The notes beneath the pieces were generated by a model. It saw nothing but the letters and a program-made list of their open reading frames with translations, had not been told where the DNA came from and did not search any database. This document shows, one piece after another, positions 1-6,730 of a DNA stretch of 13,270 nt. The first letter of the stretch is position 1. Every line of letters begins with the position of its first letter. Source of the DNA: an uncultured Eubacteriales bacterium (lineage in GTDB: Bacteria; Bacillota_A; Clostridia; Oscillospirales; CAG-272); NCBI GenBank assembly GCA_900557635.1, contig USTB01000006.1, forward strand, positions 1 through 13,270, in the 5' to 3' direction. The position numbers and the translations under genes were made by a program.

Positions 1-7
1 ACAACCA

Positions 8-77
8 CATTTTGCACATAACCGACCTGTCCGCTTGCGTCACCGTGAGAAAGTCTCCTTTGTGTAAAGGGAGCTTT
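8..77. repeat. Dispersed intergenic repeat, copy 1 (module C plus hairpin D)
   Basis: A stretch containing CCGACCTGTCCGC (module C) is followed by a hairpin with arms 50-61 and 66-77 around a GTGT loop (module D). Related sequence recurs at 1749-1800 (module C) and 9158-9236 (C plus D) in the same relative order. The hairpin arms are CTCCTTT and AAAGGGAG flanked by AAAG/CTTT, with one mismatch and two G-T pairs. It may also terminate transcription from a gene left of the window. Family identity beyond this window is inference. Confidence 0.55.
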
Positions 78-129
78 AATCCTTAATTCCGTCTGCATAA
101 AAAAGCTCTGACGTTTCGGCGGACTTCAT

Positions 130-230
130 ATTTGCGAAGCCCAAACCCTTCCCCTATTAAAAGGTTTTGGGGATCTCCAAGGACCTTTCCCAAAAGGTCC
201 TTGGACGGGGTCCGGGGCAGCGCCCCGCGC
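130..230. repeat. GC-rich palindromic intergenic repeat (REP-like)
   Basis: A perfect 12-bp inverted repeat (177-188 with 193-204, loop CCCA) is followed by a small GGGGC/GCCCC hairpin near 214-226. There is no T-run after either stem, so neither looks like a standard terminator. The text resembles palindromic repeats often seen between genes in gut Clostridia; that comparison is from memory. Open reading frames across it appear to be by-products of the repeat. It ends about 30 bases before the rsgA ribosome site. Confidence 0.5.
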
Positions 231-278
231 ATCCCCGCGTCCTTTCCCATGCGTATTGTTTTGAGAGGAGAAATAATA

Positions 279-1220
279 TTGGATTTGGAAAAAATCATGC
301 TCGTGACCGAATCGGAGGGCGGACTGTACACCCTGCGCGACACAGAGAGCGGCGAGAGCCACGCGCTTCGCGCCCGGGGCGCGTTCCGCCATCGGGGCGT
401 AAAGCTGCTGGTGGGCGACCGCGTGCGTTGTCGAAAGGAAGCGGACGGCACATACGCCATGGAAGAGATATGCGAGCGGCAGTGCGCCCTGATCCGTCCG
501 CCGTTGGCGAACCTCGACATCATATACGCGGTGATCCCTGCGGCACAGCCGACGCCCGATCTGATTTTGACCGACAAGCTGATCTCCATTGCGGAGCATG
601 CGGGCATTCAGCCCGTCGTGGTGATCACCAAGAGCGACTGCGACCGAGCGTCAACCGAGCGGATCCGCGACATTTATGCGGCATGCGGCTTTCCCGTGTT
701 TGTGACCTCCTCTGCCACGGGCGAGGGCACGGACGCGCTCGGCGCATATATCGATAAGGAGAGCGCAGGCAGGATCAGCGCCATCGCGGGTGTCTCGGGC
801 GCGGGAAAATCGTCCCTTCTGAACGTTCTGTTCCCGTCGCTGTCGCTGGAGACGGGAGAGCTGAGCCGAAAGATCGTGCGCGGCAAGAACACCACACGCA
901 AGGTACAGCTGTTCGAGCTGAGCCGTCTGCGCGGGACGGGCGAGCAGGGTGCGTCCGAGGGCTACATTGCCGACACGCCCGGATTCAGCCTGTTGGATTT
1001 CACGCGGTTCGATTTCATGAAATTAGAGGATCTGCCTTACACCTTTCGGGAATACGTGCCGTATTTCGGCAAATGCCGTTATACCAAATGCTCCCACACG
1101 CGAGAGGAGGGCTGTGCCATCCTTGCCGCCATCGCAGACGGTACTCTGCCGCGGGAACGGCACGAGAGCTACTGCGCCATCCGCGAGGATCTGCGGAATA
1201 AGCACGATTGGGATAAATAA
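279..1220 (+). CDS. rsgA: Ribosome small-subunit-dependent GTPase A (RsgA)
   Basis: Circularly permuted GTPase of about 313 aa that acts late in 30S ribosomal subunit maturation in the cytoplasm. An N-terminal OB-fold (about residues 1-75) precedes the permuted GTPase motifs: G4 as TKSD (117-120), G5-like SSATGEG from about 143, then G1 GVSGAGKS (171-178) and G3 DTPGF (232-236). The C-terminal zinc knuckle is visible as Cys266, Cys271, His273 and Cys279. I chose the TTG at 279 because GAGAGGAG (263-270) sits 8 bases upstream and the protein then has normal family length. The ATG at 297 is too far from that site, and upstream ATGs lie in repeat DNA. In Bacillus, rsgA lies in a cluster with spoVM, and the same pairing occurs here. 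Confidence 0.93.
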   Translation: MDLEKIMLVTESEGGLYTLRDTESGESHALRARGAFRHRGVKLLVGDRVRCRKEADGTYAMEEICERQCALIRPPLANLDIIYAVIPAAQPTPDLILTDKLISIAEHAGIQPVVVITKSDCDRASTERIRDIYAACGFPVFVTSSATGEGTDALGAYIDKESAGRISAIAGVSGAGKSSLLNVLFPSLSLETGELSRKIVRGKNTTRKVQLFELSRLRGTGEQGASEGYIADTPGFSLLDFTRFDFMKLEDLPYTFREYVPYFGKCRYTKCSHTREEGCAILAAIADGTLPRERHESYCAIREDLRNKHDWDK

Positions 1221-1221
1221 A

Positions 1222-1258
1222 CGCAGATCGCGGCATTCGATGCATACCTTGATCTGCG
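1222..1258 (+). other. Inverted repeat just after rsgA
   Basis: Perfect 8-bp arms CGCAGATC (1222-1229) and GATCTGCG (1251-1258) enclose a 21-base loop starting one base after the rsgA stop codon. No T-run follows, so it is at best a weak terminator or an mRNA 3'-end structure. No gene is seen between here and spoVM at 1365. Confidence 0.3.
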
Positions 1259-1364
1259 GTGAAATTTCGACGGCAGGTACGGAATGCACCCTTTTTCCTC
1301 TCCGGCATAAGATAACAGTGAGAGACCTTCACAGTTTCACAAATGAAGAGAGGTTACCGCCGAT

Positions 1365-1448
1365 ATGAAAATCGTAGTTGTACGCTCCCCGAAGCTCTTA
1401 GCTTCGTTTTTGCGGAGAGTATTCCATATGCAAAAGGACGCAAACTGA
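1365..1448 (+). CDS. spoVM: Stage V sporulation protein M (SpoVM)
   Basis: A 27-residue gene beginning MKIVVVRSPKLLASFL and ending in a polar, charged tail. It matches the pattern of Bacillus SpoVM (26 aa, starting MKFYTIKLPKFLGG): Met-Lys start, short hydrophobic stretch, Pro9-Lys10, then an amphipathic helix with basic residues. Known role of the family: the small helix recognises the curved outer forespore membrane, anchors SpoIVA to start coat assembly, and interacts with FtsH. AGAGAGG (1347-1353) lies 11 bases before the ATG, a slightly long spacing. Position is strong support, since spoVM lies near rsgA in Bacillus. A small CGAAGC/GCTTCG hairpin plus TTTTT lies inside the gene (1390-1411). 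No convincing sigma-E promoter was identified by eye. Missed by ordinary length cut-offs. Confidence 0.8.
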   Translation: MKIVVVRSPKLLASFLRRVFHMQKDAN

Positions 1449-1507
1449 GCGTTTTCGCCATAGCAGACCGCTTTAGAAGCAGAAATCAAGTTTTTTGGGA
1501 AAAAGTA

Positions 1508-1536
1508 TTGACAAAGCGCTTGAAATCTGTTATAAT
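1508..1536 (+). promoter_or_regulatory. Sigma-A promoter of the tRNA-Thr gene
   Basis: Consensus -35 TTGACA (1508-1513) and -10 TATAAT (1531-1536) are separated by exactly 17 bases. The predicted start of transcription is near 1543, about 13 bases before the mature tRNA. Confidence 0.92.
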
Positions 1537-1555
1537 ATCAAACGCGTGGAACGAT

Positions 1556-1631
1556 GCTGCTATGGCTCAGTTGGTAGAGCACATCCTTGGTAAGGATGAG
1601 GTCATCAGTTCGACTCTGATTAGCAGCTCCA
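1556..1631 (+). tRNA. tRNA-Thr (anticodon GGT)
   Basis: A full cloverleaf can be drawn. The acceptor stem is GCTGCTA/TAGCAGC, the D arm GCTC/GAGC, the anticodon stem CATCC/GGATG with loop TTGGTAA, and the T arm ATCAG/CTGAT with TTCGACT. The discriminator is T and CCA is encoded (1629-1631). The GGT anticodon reads ACC and ACU. It stands alone, with its own promoter and terminator. Confidence 0.97.
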
Positions 1632-1664
1632 AAAAATCCTCACTTGTAAGAGTGGGGATTTTTT
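1632..1664 (+). terminator. Intrinsic terminator of tRNA-Thr
   Basis: The stem AATCCTCAC/GTGGGGATT (one G-T pair) has an eight-base loop and is followed by a T-run to 1664, starting one base after the tRNA CCA. Confidence 0.9.
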
Positions 1665-1748
1665 ATTTTGCTTTGTAAATTTCATACGTTTTTGCGATCG
1701 GTTTGCCATGTGCGTTGTGTGGACGAAAGACGGTTACCCGCTGAAAGT

Positions 1749-1903
1749 CGAACGTATTCCGCCATGTTATCGACCTGTCCGCGTGTGCCACCGCGAGAAA
1801 GCAAAGGGTGCCTGCGTCTTGGCTTTGTTTGTACGATGGATGAAGAGCGGGCGACCACCGGTCGCCCGCCCTTCATCCACTGCACAGACAAAATCAAGAC
1901 GCA
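1749..1903. repeat. Repeat copy 2: module C plus a long imperfect hairpin
   Basis: Module C (about 1749-1800, with ATCGACCTGTCCGC) is followed by a long inverted repeat centred on 1858. Arms 1813-1856 and 1860-1903 match at about 37 of 44 positions. The innermost 10 bp (GCGGGCGACC) is perfect around a three-base loop, and ATGAAG/CTTCAT lies outside it. The same 10-bp arms occur at 9127-9149. The differences between arms are mostly transitions that still allow G-U pairs in RNA. The rest of 1665-1947 holds no convincing gene; frames open on both strands here are echoes of the palindrome. Confidence 0.7.
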
Positions 1904-1947
1904 CAGCTCTTTTATGCAAAGTGAGCTGACGGAGGGGTCGGAAACGA

Positions 1948-2678
1948 TCAATTTGCGTCCGAACGATCCCTCTGTCGCGCTTTTTCCTCGGCGCGGGCGA
2001 GGGTCTGTCCGTTTGCACTGTTGTGCGGGCGAGATTCCGACCGATATATTCGGACAAAGGCAAGAGCGCCTGTGAGGGAAAGAACTGCGGACACCGCGCA
2101 ATGTCTGACCTCGGACAGGGTCATTTCCTGCGCGTGGGACTGTGCAAGCACGGCTTCCCGCTCGGACACGGCGTACCCGAGCGCCTCCGCCCGACGGATG
2201 TCGGTTCCGGTCATGTCGATGCCGTCGAGCATGATCCTGACGAGCCGTGCACCGTCAAGCGCCGCCCCCATTCCGACGCTGACGGCATAGGCGGTGTCCG
2301 CGTTGCGAGCGGAAAGCGCCCGCATCGGATGAATTCGGCGCTTTCCCGTTTGCCGTCCGCCGTATAGGTGATCCGTGCGGACGCGCTCTCCGACCCGCCG
2401 ACAAATGCATTGAACGCCGCAGAATTGAGCTATATTTTCCTGCCGCTCCCGCCGCTCTCAATGCCGTAGCATCGGTATAAGTATTCAGCGGACAACTCGG
2501 ACACCGTCAACGTCCTCCCGCCGTCTGCGGTTATGACACGATCCCGTTGCAGACTCACGCCGACTGCCCGCACCGTGCCGTACCCGAGAAAGCACGCGGC
2601 GCACAAAAACAGCGCCGGTGCCAGCTTGACGCTGTCGTACTGCTTCCGAAGCCGCCAAAGCTCACGCAGGCGCTTCAT
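1948..2678 (-). pseudogene. Two-TM membrane protein, last gene of the ABC operon, broken
   Basis: I do not recognise the family. The start (ATG at 2678-2676) overlaps the stop of the CARDB-like gene as ATGA. The product begins MKRLRELWRLRKQYDSVK, followed by a membrane segment (about residues 19-40) and an extracytoplasmic region. At 2430-2432 an in-frame TAG interrupts the frame. Plausible coding (for example ARITYTADGKRESAEF) continues beyond it in the same frame. Near 2325-2340 coding passes to another frame, consistent with loss of one base, and runs on with VSVGMGAALDGARLVRIM and a second membrane segment (CAVSAVLSLTGALAFVRIYR) to the stop at 1948. Intact length would be about 243 aa. 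It could be an accessory or reduced permease subunit of the exporter. The two lesions suggest decay or consensus error. Confidence 0.6.
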
Positions 2679-3897
2679 ACCCCGCATCCCTTCCGACGGC
2701 GAACTGCAGCGACCGCGCCGCCCGTTACGATGACCGCCGCGACGGCTGTCATAATGATCCACCACTGCCCTGTCGCGTCCTCCTCGGTGTCCGCGCTACG
2801 GGAAAAGGGCGATTCGATGGCGGCGGTGAAATGCCTGACCTCGGTCATTTCACTGCCGTCGGCGTCCTCGTAGAAAAAGGTGACCGTCCCCTTGGTCTGC
2901 CCGTAGGAAAAGCTACTGCGGGTCAGCCCCGTAACGGCGACCGATCCCGTGCCCTCGGCGCTCATGCCGCCGTCCACGTTCCCGATGAATATGGTGCCCA
3001 TGGGAGAAAAGCCGTCGGCTTCGATCACCGCACGGACGTTATATGCCTTGGCGTGGCTGAGATTGATCGCCTGCACGCCCACCGAAACGGTATCCGAAAT
3101 GACCGCTCTGCTCGGCATCTGTGTGACCGACAGCTCCATTTGCAACGGCTGTGTCACCGTGACCCTTGCCGTGCCCGCGCCTGACGCCGACATCCCCTTC
3201 CCGTAGGCGTAATCATAAGAAATGCCGATGCCGTACTGTCCTGCGGGCATATCGCCGTTTGTCGCGTATTCAAACGCGACATCAAAGGTCGCTCCCGCGC
3301 CGTGATTTTTTCGGTTTCTCCCGCATCCGACAGTGCGGTGCACGTGTAGGACTGCACCAGCACCTTGGGTGTGAGCACGGGCGCGTCCTGTGTTTGACCG
3401 GCGTCCGGCGCTTTTCCGTCGGTGATCACGACATAAACAGTAAAGACCTCCCGTATGCCGTTGCCCGCGCTGTCGGTTGCCGTGACCGTCACCGATACGG
3501 GATAATTGCCGTTTGTCCGATCCTGCTTCAGCTGAAGGGAAAAGGAAATCGGATAGAGGGCGGCGTCGGTGCGCGATACCGTTTTTTCGTAATTCCTGCA
3601 CACAAAGGGCATGGAGGACGCGTCGCCCAAATTGACCGTGGCGCGCAGGCAGTCGCCCATGAGCGTCCCGCCGCAGAGCAGAGGGAGGACGACTATGGCA
3701 TTTCCGCCTGCCACGCGCGGGACATATCCCTCCGAATAGCTTCTGTCCATGCCCTCGTATATGTTTTGGTTGTCGATGGAGAGGGATGCGGGAAGGGCAG
3801 GCGGCGCGGTGTCGGTGTCGGGCGCGTCCGGCGTTTCTCCGTCGATGGCTGTCGCCGTCAGGGAGGGCAAGCCGCACATGACCAAAATCAGAGCCAA
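2675..3897 (-). pseudogene. Secreted CARDB/S-layer-like membrane-anchored protein, frameshifted
   Basis: Extracellular protein with a signal peptide (KKKRILALILVMCGLPSL), a low-complexity Asp/Pro/Thr segment, beta-rich repeats resembling the COG1361/CARDB type (VSVTVTATDSAGN, VSVGVQAINLSHAKAYNVRA), and a C-terminal membrane anchor ending in RRRKGCGV. The reading frame breaks near 3293-3303: EKITA in one frame continues as GATFDVAFEY in another, explained by two extra bases (CG) or one lost. The start is also abnormal. The coding of the signal peptide's basic region begins before the only in-frame start, a TTG at 3897, and a good GGAGG lies at the place expected for an ATG near 3915 that is absent. 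The gene overlaps the ATPase end and the next gene's ATG. It may be a substrate-binding or surface partner of the transporter. Confidence 0.65.
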
Positions 3898-4535
3898 TAT
3901 CCGTTTCTTTTTCTGTGAACCTCCATTTCGTATACCTCATCGCAAAGCATGCGGATATCCTCGGCGCTGTGACTTGCCATCAGCATCGCTTTCCCGCTTT
4001 GCCGAAGCGACGAAAAAAGCGCCCGCATTTCCTCCACGCCAGATTTGTCCAGTCCGTTGAACGGCTCATCCGGGATGAGGACATCGGGATCCTCCATGAT
4101 CGCCTGCGCGATGCCTAGCCGCTGACGCATGCCGAGCGAATATTTTCTGACCGCCTTGTGCATGCTCGGCGCAAGCCCGACCCGACCGAGCACCTCGACG
4201 ATCTCCCGTTTGCCGATCCGTCCCCGAAGGGAGGCAAGCGTCCGCAGATTGCGATATCCGCTCATGTCGGGGATGAACCCGGGCGTTTCTATGATCATGC
4301 CGAGGCTGTCCGGGAAGTCGCAGTCCTTTCCCACGCGCCGCTCACCCACCCATACCTTGCCGCGGTCGGGCTTCATAAATCCGCAGATGCATTTCATCAA
4401 TACGGTTTTGCCGCATCCGTTGTTGCCCACCACCCCGATGATCTTTCCCTGCGGCACGGTGAGATTTACGTCGATGAGCACATCCTCCTTCCCGAACGAT
4501 TTGCAGACATGCTCTACCCTGATCCCGTTTCCCAT
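3888..4535 (-). CDS. ABC transporter ATP-binding protein (BcrA/ABC-2 type)
   Basis: Cytoplasmic ATPase of 215 aa that powers the two adjacent ABC-2 permeases. Visible motifs are Walker A GNNGCGKT (37-44), Q-loop region with Glu83 (MIIETPGF, as in bacitracin-exporter-type ATPases), signature YSLGMRQRL (132-140), Walker B DVLIPDEP (151-158) followed by the D-loop GLD, and switch His188 in ASHS. A proline precedes the Walker B Asp-Glu pair where leucine is usual. The ATG at 4535 is two bases after the upstream permease stop, and GGAG lies 8 bases before it. The export substrate cannot be read from sequence; relatives move peptides, antibiotics or lipids. It is one of only two intact genes in the operon, so the operon may still be partly functional or only recently damaged. 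Confidence 0.9.
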   Translation of the reverse strand: MGNGIRVEHVCKSFGKEDVLIDVNLTVPQGKIIGVVGNNGCGKTVLMKCICGFMKPDRGKVWVGERRVGKDCDFPDSLGMIIETPGFIPDMSGYRNLRTLASLRGRIGKREIVEVLGRVGLAPSMHKAVRKYSLGMRQRLGIAQAIMEDPDVLIPDEPFNGLDKSGVEEMRALFSSLRQSGKAMLMASHSAEDIRMLCDEVYEMEVHRKRNGYWL

Positions 4536-4537
4536 GC

Positions 4538-5204
4538 TTATTTCTCCGTTCCCGTAAATTGAAAGCTGTAGCTTCTCACCCGAAGAAGCGCCAGCGCAAA
4601 TATGACAGCGCCGAAAACGCCGAAAAACACATACGACATCCATAATTTCGGCAGACGGTCGTACCCGAAGCTGTGCATATAATAGGTGGCATGGTTCAGG
4701 GGCGAAAGCCAGCCGAACAGGATATTGGCGGCGGCGCCCTCATATTCGCCGATGCCGAACCATTTTGCAAGGATCTCGGGCGTCAGAAAGAAGCCGAACC
4801 CCGAAAAGACCGCACCCGCGATCATGCCGAGTTGTGCGCGGTACAAATTAAAGTAAAATATCAGCGCCGACATCACCAGTGAATACCCGAGCACCAGACA
4901 AAAGATATGGAAGGTGCATCGGTACGAAAAGGTAGATTCCAGAACCTTTACGAACGCCGGAACCGCAATTTCCTCTCCGATGGAGGAATACCCGAGGATC
5001 GCCGCCGTGTCGCTCCACAGATTTGCGGGATATGCCGCGCCGCCCGACAAAAGTATCATGCCGCTCGGCAAACAGCACCACCTTGTTCGACAAAAGGAAG
5101 CTCACCACAAACCCAAGCCCGAACGCAAGCCAGACCTGCGGGCTTCGCTTCCGGCGTCGGAAACAGGACAGTGCGATCATGAATATCTGTCGGAGCTTAT
5201 ACAC
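4538..5204 (-). pseudogene. ABC-2 type permease, frameshifted
   Basis: Integral membrane subunit of the exporter. It starts at GTG 5204-5202, overlapping the upstream permease stop (GTGTATAA), with a strong AGGAGG 7 bases upstream. The N-terminus is basic (FRRRKR), followed by a membrane segment ending FLLSNKVVLFAERHD. Near 5050-5065 the frame changes. Coding resumes as GGAAYPANLWSDTAAILGYS with at least four further membrane segments to the stop at 4538. Removing one G from the GGG at this point would join the halves into about 221 aa, a normal length for the family. The second frame alone lacks the first membrane segment. Whether the insertion is real or a consensus error cannot be told here. 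Confidence 0.75.
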
Positions 5205-5832
5205 GTGCCAACCTCCTTTTGATCACAGCGAAGTATGCCATGCAGACGACCGTGAGCAATCCGCAAAGCAGGAGCACCGTCCCCGCGCGGTCAAACACCC
5301 AGACGTGTGCGGGCGACAGCCACTCGTACGGGTACAGGCAGTACAGTCCCTTCCAGTAGCGCTCACACAGGATCACAAGAAAATAACAGATCACAAACGA
5401 GCCGCCGTAGGCAATGTATTTGCTGTCGGAGAGGGCGGCAAGCGTCGCCGCCGTCGTTGCCCAGAGCATGGCGCACAGGAAGAGAAGCAGACAGTCGCAG
5501 TCGGGCACCGCCTCTCCCCGAAGCAACGTGATCAGGGCGTATATCCACACGCCGAGAAGCTCCGCCAGTCCGCCCGCCAGTCCGCAGGCGAAAATTTTTC
5601 CGAGGATATATCCGCGTACGGTGGAGCGGGACAGCGCAAATTTCACAAAACCCTGCCGATATTCGTCCAGCCACCCGCCGGCATACGGCAGGGTGCAGAT
5701 CAGAGGGACGCCCATTTGACACAGGGTGCTTCCCATGCCCTCGCTCAGCAGTACGGCAAGCTGAAGCAGTACGGCGATCCCAAACCGCCGCGATGCTACC
5801 GCGCGAAAAAGATCCGTTTCAAAGCTGTTCAC
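5197..5832 (-). CDS. ABC-2 type permease (first gene of the export operon)
   Basis: Membrane subunit of 211 aa with about six hydrophobic segments, the second transmembrane partner of the ABC exporter. The N-terminus (VNSFETDLFRAVASRRF) is the short amphipathic lead-in typical of clostridial ABC-2 permeases, and ALSRSTVRGYILGKI matches the cytoplasmic loop where such proteins usually read R-T/S-R. I chose GTG 5832-5830 because GGGAG lies 7 bases upstream; an ATG at 5859 is in frame but lacks a good site and falls beside a terminator stem. It overlaps the next gene by 8 bases. The terminator at 5850-5897 leaves only 18 bases before this start, so transcription presumably comes from read-through or from a promoter overlapping the hairpin. 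Confidence 0.78.
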   Translation of the reverse strand: MNSFETDLFRAVASRRFGIAVLLQLAVLLSEGMGSTLCQMGVPLICTLPYAGGWLDEYRQGFVKFALSRSTVRGYILGKIFACGLAGGLAELLGVWIYALITLLRGEAVPDCDCLLLFLCAMLWATTAATLAALSDSKYIAYGGSFVICYFLVILCERYWKGLYCLYPYEWLSPAHVWVFDRAGTVLLLCGLLTVVCMAYFAVIKRRLARV

Positions 5833-5849
5833 CCGATCACTCCCATCCG

Positions 5850-5897
5850 AAAAAAGCATGCCGAGACTATGACGCTGTCATAATCTCAGCATGCTTT
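5850..5897 (-). terminator. Strong intrinsic terminator between histidine kinase and ABC operon
   Basis: On the minus strand the long stem AGCATGCTGAGATTATGAC/GTCATAGTCTCGGCATGCT (about 19 bp, two mismatched or G-T positions, AGC loop) is followed by TTTTTT (5855-5850). On the plus strand the stem is followed by only TTTC. It would end histidine-kinase transcription and lies 18 bases before the GTG of the first permease. Confidence 0.85.
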
Positions 5898-5911
5898 CTG
5901 TCATCAAGTAT

Positions 5912-6205
5912 TCATCGGCTTGCAAACGATTTGTAAACCGAAATTTCCGTCCCTTTTCCCACTTCGCTTTCAATGCGCATTTCCATGCCGTGCCGATCCA
6001 GCATCACCTTGGCTAACGCCAGATCCAGTCCCGCACCGCCGTTCCGCCTGCTTCTGGACTTGTCCGCCATATAAAACGGCTCGGTGATCCTCGCGATCTC
6101 CTCCTGCGGGATGCCGCATCCGAAGTCCCGCACCGTAATACAGCCGCGCTCGGCACCGATTCGGACCGTGCCGCCCTCGGGGGATGCCTTGACGGCGTTG
6201 TCGAT
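5912..6205 (-). pseudogene. Sensor histidine kinase, C-terminal ATPase fragment
   Basis: Only the C-terminal ATP-binding part (about 98 codons) of a two-component sensor kinase remains. It shows the end of the N box (IDNAVKASPEGG), G1 DFGCGIP, F box ITEPFY and G2 GGAGLDLAL, then the usual final strands (GMEMRIESEVGKGTEISV) and a stop at 5912. In the G2 box the usual Gly is Asp. Similarity stops exactly at the first residue of IDNA; further upstream the same DNA encodes an aldo/keto reductase on the other strand, so the sensor, dimerisation and phospho-acceptor parts are lost. Such kinases commonly control an adjacent ABC exporter, fitting its place before the permeases. It cannot work as it stands. 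Confidence 0.85.
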
Positions 6206-6725
6206 GGAGCCGGTGAAGGGCGGCAATCTGGTCAATCTGCCCAAGGAAGCCAAAAAGACATTGGACGATCTGCACGGCGGCAGTCCTGCAAGCTATGCCA
6301 TCCGTTTTGCGGCGGGCAGGGAGGGCGTCATGATGGTGCTCTCGGGCATGAGCAACATAGAGCAGATGCAGGATAACCTGTCGTACATGAAGGACTTCGT
6401 TCCGCTGAACGAAACGGAGGAAAAGGCGGTGGCGCGCGTTTGCGAGATCATCCGCTCGGTGCATCTGATCCCCTGCACGGCATGTCACTACTGCACGGAC
6501 GGATGTCCCCGTCACATCGCCATTCCGAACCTGTTCTCCCTGATGAACACCAAGCAGATGTATCACGACTGGAACGCAAACTACTATTATAATGGAGTCT
6601 ATACCAAGAACGGCGGCAAGGCATCCGACTGTATCGGTTGCGGAAAGTGCGAAAAGGCATGTCCTCAGCACCTTCCCATCCGAAATCTTCTGAAGGACGT
6701 GGCGGGGGAGTTTGAGAAAAAATGA
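6204..6725 (+). pseudogene. Aldo/keto reductase with ferredoxin tail, 5'-truncated (copy 1)
   Basis: C-terminal half of a COG1453-type aldo/keto reductase. Recognisable family sequence begins abruptly at MEPVKGGNLV (6204) and includes the end of the barrel (SPASYAIRFAAG, VLSGMSNIEQMQDN). A ferredoxin-like tail follows with two cysteine clusters, CTACHYCTDGCP (about 6474-6509) and CIGCGKCEKACP (about 6630-6665), expected to hold two 4Fe-4S clusters. The stop is at 6725. About 200 N-terminal residues, including the cofactor-side catalytic residues, are missing. Upstream bases in this frame are antisense to the histidine kinase. A fusion product starting upstream is formally possible but the antisense part has no coding meaning. 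A second, different member follows directly. Confidence 0.85.
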
Positions 6726-6730
6726 TATAA

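Noticed and set aside
132..278. N-terminal extension of RsgA from an upstream ATG
   Set aside because: The extension is read from palindromic repeat DNA, has no family similarity, and the TTG at 279 has a good ribosome site and gives normal length.
1221..1364. Sigma-E type promoter for spoVM (GCATACCTT near 1242)
   Set aside because: A -10-like CATAC is present but no matching -35 at the right spacing could be seen, so it was not listed.
1556..1631. tRNA-Thr as an integration site for an island covering 1.7-8.4 kb
   Set aside because: No second copy of the tRNA 3' end, no integrase and no phage or conjugation genes are visible.
1813..1903. CRISPR array or direct-repeat locus
   Set aside because: The structure is a single palindrome with unequal copies elsewhere; there are no regularly spaced direct repeats and no cas genes.
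1668..2101. Open frames on both strands of 100-140 codons
   Set aside because: They cross the long palindrome and give near-identical peptides on opposite strands, the signature of an inverted repeat rather than of a gene.
3166..3918. 250-codon frame on the plus strand opposite the CARDB-like gene
   Set aside because: It is Arg/Gly/His-rich, has no recognisable motif and mirrors GC-rich coding on the minus strand.
6084..6203. Native N-terminus for reductase copy 1
   Set aside because: These codons are antisense to the kinase ATPase domain and carry no reductase similarity.
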